Source: Alkalimonas collagenimarina (lineage in GTDB: Bacteria > Pseudomonadota > Gammaproteobacteria > Enterobacterales > Alteromonadaceae). Taken from it: a stretch of DNA of 64,000 bases. Position numbers and translations under genes: made by a program. The first letter of the stretch is position 1, and every line of letters starts with the position of its first letter. The notes beneath the pieces are model-generated. The model was given only the letters and a program-made list of their open reading frames with translations. It did no database searches and was not told the DNA's origin. The DNA lies in NCBI RefSeq assembly GCF_030717845.1, contig NZ_JAUZVZ010000002.1:124001-188000 (forward strand), read 5' to 3'. Of this stretch, positions 57,333-64,000 are shown in pieces.

Positions 57333-57954
57333 GGCTGGCCTCCTGAATATGGTGCAGTAGCTGTTCAGTAGCTGCAGTTAGTGCTGCATCGGTTTGACCG
57401 TCTTGGATCGCGCGCTGTACCTGATCGGCGGCTTCGCTAAGCTCTGGGAAACCGAAGCTCCCTGCCGTCCCTTTCAGTTGATGGCTCAGGCGTTGCAGTT
57501 CAGACCAGTCTTTGGAGTGATTGGCTTGCTCAAGCTGGTGTCGAGCTAAAACTAAACCCTGTAAGAACTGTTGCTGTAAATCGTGGCTTATCACTAATTC
57601 AACGGTTGGTCGGTGAGTCTCTTTTTGAAGCAGCTGTTGTAAGGTTTGCTCGTTAAGTGGCTTTTTTAAAACGGTGGTAAATCCTGCAGTAGCCACGTCA
57701 TCAGCAGACATAGCGATAATAGGCCGGTCATAACCGAGCTGTCTCAGTAGGGTCATGGCCTGAATGCCATCACACTTTGGCATATGAATATCCATCAGCA
57801 GAAGATCGTATTCATAGCTCAGTGCGAGGCTAACGGCCTCTTCACCATCGCAAGCTGGAGCGACAATTGCTCCCATACTTTCGCATTGCAGCTGCAGTAA
57901 CTGACGAAGGAAGTCATCATCTTCTGCCAGGATCAGACGAACCGGTTCGGTCAC
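57325..57954 (-). CDS. Receiver-HPt phosphorelay protein
   Basis: From the GTG at 57954, with an AGAGGGG site, the protein has 209 residues; an ATG at 57981 is the alternative, and a longer reading to 58095 would overlap mnmC. The receiver domain (about 1-115) has LAEDDDFLRQLL, LLMDIHMPKCDG, MSADD and LKKPL. The HPt domain (about 130-205) has LSHQLKGTAGSFGFPEL with the phosphorylatable His. Receiver-HPt proteins shuttle phosphate between a hybrid kinase and a final regulator. No kinase is encoded nearby. Confidence 0.85.
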   Translation of the reverse strand: MTEPVRLILAEDDDFLRQLLQLQCESMGAIVAPACDGEEAVSLALSYEYDLLLMDIHMPKCDGIQAMTLLRQLGYDRPIIAMSADDVATAGFTTVLKKPLNEQTLQQLLQKETHRPTVELVISHDLQQQFLQGLVLARHQLEQANHSKDWSELQRLSHQLKGTAGSFGFPELSEAADQVQRAIQDGQTDAALTAATEQLLHHIQEASHE

Positions 57955-58039
57955 AGGATACCCCTCTATCAAGCAAGTCATAAGCCATGGAGCACTAACT
58001 TTTACCATCTTGCGATAATTTGATACAGGAAACAAGCGC

Positions 58040-59962
58040 TTAGTTTGACTGCCTGGTAAGGTAACGTTCCGCGCATAGGGCTTGGTGCCAATCAAGAGGC
58101 AATGGAGAAGGCTCTGCTACCAGTTCACAGGCTAAGGCTTCTGCCAACAAAGGTGCAAAAAGTAAGCCTCGGGCACCCAAGCCGGTTAACACATAGCAAT
58201 ACTGTTTTTGCTCTAGCCAACGACCGAACAAGGGCAAGCGATCGGGCACGGTAGCGCGAACGCCTGTTCTTGCTTCCCTGACCTTGCTGTGCTCTATCCA
58301 ACGGGGCTGCTGCAAGCTTTGCTCTACTAACCGAAGGTTATCGTCGTTGTCTTGGTCGAATATGGCCTCATCAGAGCGGCTGCGATCAAACGTAGCTCCG
58401 ACGGCGTGCAAGCCTTGCCAGGCTGGCGTCAGATAGCCTTTATGGCAGAGTACCGTTTTGAGTGGGGCAAGTGCAGCTTGTTCAATGTAGCTGACTTGGC
58501 CACGGATCCCAGTGATAGGAAGCGGCTGGCCAGTGAGCAACTGATTGGTTTGATGCCCGAGCGTCAGGACCAAATTAGATGCGGTAATGCCAGGTTGCCC
58601 GGGCGCTTTGATGGACCAGAGGCCTTGCTCTGCATGCAGCTGTTGAACTGGCCAGTTTAAATGAAGGGTAAAATTAGCTTGCTGCTGTAAAAAGTCGCCA
58701 GCTGCTTGACAAAACTGCTGCGGGCTAAGCCAACCGCCAGCAGGATATAAGATAGCAGGAAAGGGTAGTTCAACTCCTGCCTGACGTGACGCTTGTTGTG
58801 GTGTTAGTGTTTGCACCAGTTTGTCTGGCCAATGGCTGGCTATTTTACCATGGCGTTTGAGCAATTGAGGGGTACAGGCCTGGTGCTGAACACCGCACCA
58901 ATCATGGGCAAAAGAAAAGGGCTGCTTCGGGTAGTAACTACGTGCGAATTGAAAAGCAGCGGCTTGGATCAAGCTTGGCTTTGACGGTTCAGCATGCAAG
59001 TTGGGGTATAAGGCACCTTGTCGATTCTTGGATGCGCCTGCCGCCAATTCTGCATCGGCGCAGAGCAATGTCACCTTACAGCCTTTTCTCAATAAAGCCT
59101 GACTCAGACAAACGGCAGCTAAACCACCACCAATGATAGTGATGTCTTGCCGAACAACCTGCTTGTGCTGGTTGTTGTTGCGCTCTGCATGGGGTTCGCT
59201 ATTCATGCTGGTTTCAGTCACAGCATCGGTTGCTTGCTCTTGCCATACCGCCGTTATCATCTCGCGTTTTCGGCCAAACCCTTTGACTTTTTGAACACTA
59301 AAACCGGCTGCTTGTAAGCCTCTCTTGACAAGACCTGCCGCGGTAAAGGTGGCAACGGTTGTCCCTTTTTTACTGTGTTTGGCGAGTTGTTGAAACAGCT
59401 CAGGTTGCCACATGTCTGGGTTTTTGCTCGGGGCAAAACCATCCAAAAACCAGGCATCTATGGCGACATGCGCATCGCGTTGCGGCAAGCTTTCCAGTAC
59501 ATCACCAAACCATAAATCCAAGACTACTTGGCCGTCATCAAATGTTAGCCGGTGACAGCCTGAGGTGGCTACCGGATAATCACGCAGTAATGCTTGGCAC
59601 TCTCCATCAAATCCAGCTAAGCTACTCAATGCTTGGGTTAAATCTGTTTGGCTTAACGGGAATTTTTCAAAGCTGGTAAAGTATAAACGCTGGCATCTTG
59701 CTTCAGGATGCTGTTGGCGAAATTGCCGAAAACGTTGCCATGCCAGCAGAAAGTTGCTGCCAGTCCCAAAACCAGTCTCGCCGATATGAAAGAAGGTAGC
59801 GCTATGTTGTTGCCAGCGCTCTGGCAAGTGATTGTGCTTTAGAAAAACAAAGTCGGTCTCGGCCAGGCCGCCATCATTGGAAAAATAGACATCATCAAAC
59901 TGCTTAGCAATTGGAGTCCCTTGTTCATTAAAATAAATCGAAGCGTGCTGAACCGTTTTCAT
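58040..59962 (-). CDS. mnmC: Bifunctional tRNA mnm5s2U biosynthesis protein MnmC
   Basis: MnmC finishes the mnm5(s2)U34 modification of tRNA wobble bases. The 640-residue protein has both halves. An N-terminal SAM methyltransferase (about 1-245, MnmC2) holds FHIGETGFGTGSNFLLAW. A C-terminal FAD-dependent oxidoreductase (about 270-640, MnmC1) has the dinucleotide loop ITIIGGGLAAVCLSQAL and a late GLGARGLLFAPLLAEALA. E. coli MnmC is 668. It is divergent to fabB. Confidence 0.94.
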   Translation of the reverse strand: MKTVQHASIYFNEQGTPIAKQFDDVYFSNDGGLAETDFVFLKHNHLPERWQQHSATFFHIGETGFGTGSNFLLAWQRFRQFRQQHPEARCQRLYFTSFEKFPLSQTDLTQALSSLAGFDGECQALLRDYPVATSGCHRLTFDDGQVVLDLWFGDVLESLPQRDAHVAIDAWFLDGFAPSKNPDMWQPELFQQLAKHSKKGTTVATFTAAGLVKRGLQAAGFSVQKVKGFGRKREMITAVWQEQATDAVTETSMNSEPHAERNNNQHKQVVRQDITIIGGGLAAVCLSQALLRKGCKVTLLCADAELAAGASKNRQGALYPNLHAEPSKPSLIQAAAFQFARSYYPKQPFSFAHDWCGVQHQACTPQLLKRHGKIASHWPDKLVQTLTPQQASRQAGVELPFPAILYPAGGWLSPQQFCQAAGDFLQQQANFTLHLNWPVQQLHAEQGLWSIKAPGQPGITASNLVLTLGHQTNQLLTGQPLPITGIRGQVSYIEQAALAPLKTVLCHKGYLTPAWQGLHAVGATFDRSRSDEAIFDQDNDDNLRLVEQSLQQPRWIEHSKVREARTGVRATVPDRLPLFGRWLEQKQYCYVLTGLGARGLLFAPLLAEALACELVAEPSPLPLDWHQALCAERYLTRQSN

Positions 59963-60020
59963 GCCGACCTTTTATAAAATAGACTTGTAGTTTGATAACA
60001 TAGACTCCAAAATAGCAGTC

Positions 60021-60038
60021 AGAGTACAAGTGTTCGCT
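60021..60038. promoter_or_regulatory. FabR-like operator upstream of fabB
   Basis: AGAGTACAAGTGTTCGCT (60021-60038) is an imperfect palindrome that resembles the FabR site I recall upstream of gammaproteobacterial fabA and fabB (core GTACA-N2-TGTTCGCT). It lies about 95 bases before the fabB start, where an unsaturated fatty acid repressor would be expected to act. Confidence 0.5.
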
Positions 60039-60132
60039 GAAAGCTGACCACTTGGGCGGTAAAAATTTGTAGAATGTGACAAATTATAAAGCAATCAGGG
60101 TCGGTACTGCGAGTACCGAAACAGGAGTTTAC

Positions 60133-61347
60133 ATGAAAAGAGCAGTTATCACCGGTATGGGCATCGTTTCAAGCATTGGCAACAATCAGCAAGAAGTGCT
60201 GGCGTCATTGCAGGCTGGCCGTTCTGGTATCACTTTCTCGCAAGAATTTGCCGATATGGGCCTGCGTTCGCAAGTATGGGGCGATTTAAAGATTGACCCG
60301 TCCAGCATGATTGATCGCAAAGCCATGCGTTTTATGGCTGATGCTGCAGCCTATGCATATATTGCCATGCAAGAAGCGATGGATGATGCCGGGCTGAGCG
60401 CTGAGCAGATCTCTGATCCTCGCATTGGTTTGGTGGCTGGCTCTGGCGGCGCATCGTCCAAAACGCAAACCGAGGCTGCAGATACCTTACGGGAAAAAGG
60501 CGTCAAGCGGGTTGGGCCTTATGCCGTGCCTAAAACGATGTCGAGCACCTGCTCTGCCTGCTTAGCGACTCCATTTAAAATCAAAGGCGTAAATTATTCT
60601 ATTAGTTCGGCTTGTGCTACCAGTGCTCATTGTATTGGTCACGCGGTCGAGCTGATCCAGCTGGGTAAGCAAGATGTGGTGTTCGCTGGTGGTGGTGAAG
60701 AGCTGCATTGGACATTAGCCATGGAGTTTGATGCCATGGGTGCGTTATCAACCAAGTACAACGAGACGCCGGAAAAAGCCTCTCGCACCTATGATGCCAA
60801 CCGTGATGGATTCGTCATCAGTGGCGGTGGTGGCATGGTAGTAGTGGAAGAGCTGGAGCATGCCTTAGCGCGAGGTGCCAATATCATTGCTGAAATTGTT
60901 GGCTACGGCGCAACATCTGATGGCTTTGATATGGTCGCCCCAAGTGGCGAAGGAGCGGTGCGTTGCATGCAAATGGCAATGCAGGATTTAAAAGGCCCGG
61001 TCGATTATGTCAATACGCATGGGACCAGTACCCCTGTTGGTGATGTCAAAGAATTGGCTGCTATTCAACAGGTGTTTGCTGGCCAATCTCCGGCTATCAG
61101 TGCAACTAAAGCCATGACCGGCCACTCGTTGGGTGCGGCCGGTGTGCATGAAGCGATCTACTCCTTATTGATGCTAAAGCACCAGTTTGTCGCTCCATCC
61201 ATCAACATTGACCAGTTGGATGAGGCTGCAGCAGGCCTCAATATTATTACCAAAGCGACAGAGCAGCCTTTAACAACGGTGATGTCGAACAGTTTTGGCT
61301 TTGGCGGTACCAATGCCACTCTGGTGATGAAGCGTTATCAAGGGTAA
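60133..61347 (+). CDS. fabB: 3-oxoacyl-[ACP] synthase I
   Basis: FabB elongates unsaturated acyl-ACPs and is required for unsaturated fatty acid synthesis. From the ATG at 60133 (CAGGAG about 6 bases upstream) it has 404 residues starting [20 protein letters not shown], almost identical to E. coli FabB. The active-site Cys is in [13 protein letters not shown] near 163, with the two His in [11 protein letters not shown] and [12 protein letters not shown]. The longer in-frame extension from 60076 is not conserved. A terminator and a MITE-like element follow. Confidence 0.97.
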   Translation: MKRAVITGMGIVSSIGNNQQEVLASLQAGRSGITFSQEFADMGLRSQVWGDLKIDPSSMIDRKAMRFMADAAAYAYIAMQEAMDDAGLSAEQISDPRIGLVAGSGGASSKTQTEAADTLREKGVKRVGPYAVPKTMSSTCSACLATPFKIKGVNYSISSACATSAHCIGHAVELIQLGKQDVVFAGGGEELHWTLAMEFDAMGALSTKYNETPEKASRTYDANRDGFVISGGGGMVVVEELEHALARGANIIAEIVGYGATSDGFDMVAPSGEGAVRCMQMAMQDLKGPVDYVNTHGTSTPVGDVKELAAIQQVFAGQSPAISATKAMTGHSLGAAGVHEAIYSLLMLKHQFVAPSINIDQLDEAAAGLNIITKATEQPLTTVMSNSFGFGGTNATLVMKRYQG

Positions 61348-61370
61348 ACTAAGCACTAGCGTGATAGATA

Positions 61371-61399
61371 AAAACCATCGCTAAAGCGGTGGTTTTTTT
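61371..61399 (+). terminator. Rho-independent terminator after fabB
   Basis: AAAACCATCGC (61371-61381) pairs with GCGGTGGTTTT (61386-61396), with one G-U pair, around TAAA, followed by T. It lies just 13 bases before the MITE-like element. Confidence 0.88.
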
Positions 61400-61411
61400 A
61401 TGCAAGAAACC

Positions 61412-61678
61412 AGGGCCTGTTGACCTTTGCTGTTTATATTTTGTTCGATCTGGCGGTGCTTTGATCGCGAAACGAGGAGCGTAGTTTAGTGATTCTAAAT
61501 AAGTGACGAGTGACAAAGAGCAGAGCGTCGCCAGACGAACCCTTCGGGCAGCGCTTGGCTGGCATTTCTACTGCGTTAAAGCTTGTTTCATGTAGAATAA
61601 CTACACCTTACAACCTTTGCCTTGCATAAATACCAGCCAACCAGCTGCAAAAACAAACAGCAAAGGTCAACAGACCCT
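61412..61678. mobile_element. MITE-like element with 24-bp terminal inverted repeats
   Basis: A 267-bp non-coding block fills the fabB-pdxB gap. Its ends are inverted copies: 61412-61435 reads AGGGCCTGTTGACCTTTGCT plus GTTT, and the complement of 61655-61678 is the same except for one base (C to T at position 5). Inside, TCTGGCG (61449-61455) and CGCCAGA (61529-61535), with GCTTTG/CAAAG nested, form a second hairpin, and CCCTTCGGG lies at 61540-61548. No protein is encoded. No convincing target duplication is visible. It ends 28 bases before pdxB. Confidence 0.8.
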
Positions 61679-61706
61679 AGTGATACTTAACAAGGACCGG
61701 ATCTGC

Positions 61707-62822
61707 ATGAAAATTTATGCCGATGAAAATATGCCCTATGCGCAGCAGTTCTTCGCTGACTTTGGTGAGGTGCGGCTTTTTGCCGGTCGGGAATTGACTG
61801 CAGAGCAATTAAGCGATGCTGATGTTTTACTGGTGCGATCCATTACCCAGGTCAGCGCTGCTTTGCTCACACAAGCGAAGCAATTGCGCTTTGTTGGCAC
61901 CGCCACCATCGGCACCGATCATATTGATCAGGCGTATTTAGCGGAACACTCTGTTGCTTTTAGCAGTGCTCCGGGCTGCAATGCCCGGGCGGTGGTTGAA
62001 TACATTGTGAGTGCTCTCTTCACTTTAGCGGAGCGTTATCAATGGCAGTTGCGTGACAAAGTGATTGGTATTGTTGGGGTTGGCAATATTGGCCGACGCC
62101 TCGTCGACGTATTCAGTGCGCTGGGTTGTCAACTGCTGTTGTGCGATCCATTACGTGCTGAAACAGAGCCCGACTTTCCGCATTGCCCGTTCGAGCAACT
62201 TGTGCAACAGGCCGATGTGTTGAGCTTTCATGTGCCACAATGCCAGCAAGGACCTTATGCCACCCGGCATCTGATCAATCAACAGACATTGGTTCAGTTG
62301 AAACCAGATTGTGCCTTGCTCAATGCCTGTCGCGGCAATGTGTTTGATAATCAAGCGCTGTTGAATGAAGCGCAAGCTGGCCGTCTGCGGCCACTGGTGC
62401 TCGATGTATGGGAGCAGGAGCCTGATATCTTGTTGCCTTTATTGCCCTATGTCGATATCGCCACAGCCCATATTGCCGGTCATAGTGTGGAAGGGAAAGC
62501 GCGTGGTACTGAAATGCTCTATCAGCAGCTTTGCCAGTTGTTGGGCGAGCCTGTGGTGCATAGTATCGACGCGTTTTGTCCGCCTGCGGCGGTGAGTGCC
62601 ATCGAAATTCATCGTGATTTTGGGCTTCCAGATGTCCAAAATCTATTTAAATTAGTATATGATGTGCGACGGGATGATGCATTGTTGCGTCATTATATTG
62701 AAACGCAAGGATTTGACTGGCTTCGAAAGCATTACCCGCCTCGACGGGAATGCAGCACGGTACGGGTGTTAGGAGACCAGCTGCCAGACTGGCTTTATGA
62801 TTTAGGCTTTAGCCGTCCATAA
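61707..62822 (+). CDS. pdxB: Erythronate-4-phosphate dehydrogenase
   Basis: PdxB oxidises 4-phosphoerythronate in the DXP-dependent pyridoxal phosphate pathway. The ATG at 61707 has AAGGA at 61692-61696 and gives 371 residues, like E. coli (378); upstream in-frame codons belong to the MITE. It begins MKIYADENMPYAQQFFADFG and has the NAD loop GIVGVGNIGRRLVDVFSALG near 120, ALLNACRGNVFDN near 205, and the catalytic His in IATAHIAGHSVEGK near 255, with a C-terminal dimer domain. asd follows after 19 bases. Confidence 0.95.
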   Translation: MKIYADENMPYAQQFFADFGEVRLFAGRELTAEQLSDADVLLVRSITQVSAALLTQAKQLRFVGTATIGTDHIDQAYLAEHSVAFSSAPGCNARAVVEYIVSALFTLAERYQWQLRDKVIGIVGVGNIGRRLVDVFSALGCQLLLCDPLRAETEPDFPHCPFEQLVQQADVLSFHVPQCQQGPYATRHLINQQTLVQLKPDCALLNACRGNVFDNQALLNEAQAGRLRPLVLDVWEQEPDILLPLLPYVDIATAHIAGHSVEGKARGTEMLYQQLCQLLGEPVVHSIDAFCPPAAVSAIEIHRDFGLPDVQNLFKLVYDVRRDDALLRHYIETQGFDWLRKHYPPRRECSTVRVLGDQLPDWLYDLGFSRP

Positions 62823-62841
62823 CGAATAAGAGGAAGAGAAC

Positions 62842-63861
62842 ATGGCTCAGCAGTACAATGTTGCCGTTTTGGGTGCTACCGGCCTGGTTGGCCAGCACCT
62901 TATCGAGCTTCTGGAACAACGTGACTTTCCAGTCAATGAATTATTTCCCCTGGCCAGCAGCCGTTCTGCCGGTACCAGCGTTAATTTTCGCGGTAAGAAA
63001 GTCAAGGTATTGAATGTTGAAACCTTTGACTGGACTCAAGCTCAGATTGGTTTGTTTTCAGCCGGTGGCAGTGTATCTGCACTCTATGCACCTAAAGCAG
63101 CTGAGGCCGGTTGTGTGGTGATCGACAATACCTCGCATTATCGGTATGAGCCAGATATTCCTCTGGTGGTGCCTGAAGTGAATGCGGCAGCACTGGCTGA
63201 TTTTCGTAATCGCAATATTATTGCCAATCCGAATTGTTCCACCATTCAGATGTTGGTGGCTTTAAAGCCGATTTATGATGCGGTTGGCATCAGCCGTATC
63301 AATGTGGCTACCTACCAATCGGTTAGCGGCGCTGGGCAGCAAGCGGTGGAAGCATTGGCCAAAGAAACGGCGCAGTTAATGAATGGCCGCCCATTAGAAG
63401 AAGCAGGCGCCTTTAGCCGCCAAATCGCTTTTAATGTGATTCCGCAAATTGATGTGTTTATGGATAACGATTACACCAAAGAAGAGATGAAAATGCACTG
63501 GGAAACCCAGAAAATCTTTGGTGATGACAGTATTGCAGTAAATGCAACCGCTGTACGGGTGCCTGCTTTTTATGGCCATGCCGAAGCCGTGCATATTGAA
63601 ACGCGGATGCCGCTGGATGCTGATCAGGCTAAAGCCTTACTTGCTAATGCTCCGGGTGTGGTATTGCTGGAAAATAATGCCGACTTCCCGACTCAGGTCA
63701 GCCATGCTGCGGGTCACGATGACGTCTTTGTTGGCCGTGTGCGGAAAGATTTATCGCATGAGCTAGGGTTGAATCTGTGGGTCGTTGCCGACAATATTCG
63801 CAAAGGCGCTGCTACCAACAGCATCCAGATTGCAGAGCATTTGATCCGGGATTATTTATAA
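62842..63861 (+). CDS. asd: Aspartate-semialdehyde dehydrogenase
   Basis: Asd reduces aspartyl phosphate to the semialdehyde that feeds lysine, diaminopimelate, methionine and threonine. The 339-residue protein has the NADP loop GATGLVGQHLIELLEQRDFP, the catalytic Cys in NPNCSTIQM near 130, SGAGQQAVEAL near 160 and the catalytic His in RVPAFYGHAEAVHIE near 240. The same position in E. coli (after pdxB) holds usg, a paralogue; here the intact active site supports a working enzyme. GAGGAAGAG precedes the ATG. Confidence 0.93.
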   Translation: MAQQYNVAVLGATGLVGQHLIELLEQRDFPVNELFPLASSRSAGTSVNFRGKKVKVLNVETFDWTQAQIGLFSAGGSVSALYAPKAAEAGCVVIDNTSHYRYEPDIPLVVPEVNAAALADFRNRNIIANPNCSTIQMLVALKPIYDAVGISRINVATYQSVSGAGQQAVEALAKETAQLMNGRPLEEAGAFSRQIAFNVIPQIDVFMDNDYTKEEMKMHWETQKIFGDDSIAVNATAVRVPAFYGHAEAVHIETRMPLDADQAKALLANAPGVVLLENNADFPTQVSHAAGHDDVFVGRVRKDLSHELGLNLWVVADNIRKGAATNSIQIAEHLIRDYL

Positions 63862-63889
63862 TTTTCGGTCACTCACTCCTGTGCCGATA

Positions 63890-63917
63890 AAAAACCGACA
63901 TGACGTCGGTTTTTTTA
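63890..63917 (+). terminator. Rho-independent terminator after asd
   Basis: AAAACCGAC (63891-63899) pairs with GTCGGTTTT (63905-63913) around ATGAC, followed by more T. It ends the pdxB-asd unit. The last 80 bases of the window contain no complete gene and may be the promoter region of the next one. Confidence 0.88.
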
Positions 63918-64000
63918 TGTGCTCAAGATAGGTGCTGCGGTATGCTTGCTGGTGCAAAGTAAAGTTCTGATTTATAGTGCCGTTATAAAGCTAGCGGGCT

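Noticed and set aside
57955-58095. Long N-terminus of the receiver-HPt protein overlapping mnmC
   Set aside because: The receiver fold starts only after 57954 and a strong ribosome site lies just upstream of that GTG.
61617-61706. N-terminal extension of pdxB into the repeat element
   Set aside because: The extension codes out of MITE sequence and is not conserved; the ATG at 61707 has a good ribosome site and the E. coli start.

Overview
The window reads as chromosomal DNA of a flagellated gammaproteobacterium close to the Alteromonadales. The TonB-receptor signal peptides (MYxNNKLSKAVRLA), the gene order frr-uppS-cdsA-dxr-rseP and a MotY-type flagellar protein suggest a Rheinheimera/Alishewanella-like organism. 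That placement is inference, since no marker rRNA gene is present. Most genes are conserved housekeeping genes with intact motifs. I saw no CRISPR array, tRNA, rRNA, prophage or transposase gene.

Layout. 1-18954 (+): end of tsf, then a long translation, lipid and envelope run: pyrH, frr, uppS, cdsA, dxr, rseP, bamA, skp, lpxD, fabZ, lpxA, lpxB, rnhB, dnaE, accA, tilS. It makes UMP, isoprenoid and phospholipid precursors, lipid A and outer-membrane proteins, with many 1-11 bp overlaps and six likely non-ATG starts. 19007-22315: a diguanylate cyclase, a patatin-like lipase and a DUF3014 membrane protein. 22374-22488: the 4.5S SRP RNA with its own promoter. 22536-28341: a ComFB-like protein, tryptophan 2,3-dioxygenase, and a minus-strand group dinG - TSUP permease - priC - HDAC-like deacetylase.

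28643-36916 is the most accessory-looking part. It has two large TonB-dependent receptors with near-identical translation starts and signal peptides, a SAM methyltransferase, a small lipoprotein, a DksA-like zinc-finger protein and an unlisted 40-residue membrane peptide. 37009-45845 (+) is apt, dnaX, ybaB, recR, htpG (behind an excellent sigma-32 promoter), a chemoreceptor and adk. dnaX carries two A-AAA-AAG slippery sites, each followed at once by a -1 stop codon; the second also has a well-placed GC hairpin.

45935-48670: a secreted thiol peroxidase and a two-gene signalling pair (receiver-CheC-like and PAS-GGDEF). 48667-53411 (-): the stress cluster prkA/yeaG - yeaH - spoVR/ycgB. 53621-59962: sodB, grxD, rnt, motY, a small periplasmic protein, two response regulators (one with an HPt domain) and mnmC. 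60133-63861 (+): fabB, then a 267-bp MITE-like element with 24-bp terminal inverted repeats, then pdxB and asd.

The observations most worth following are the dnaX frameshift sites, the MITE next to pdxB, the perfect palindromes (one CRP/FNR-like) before the small membrane peptide, the paired TonB receptors with structured leaders, and the receiver-only, HPt and CheC proteins without an adjacent kinase. No wholly new multi-gene system could be demonstrated from sequence alone.
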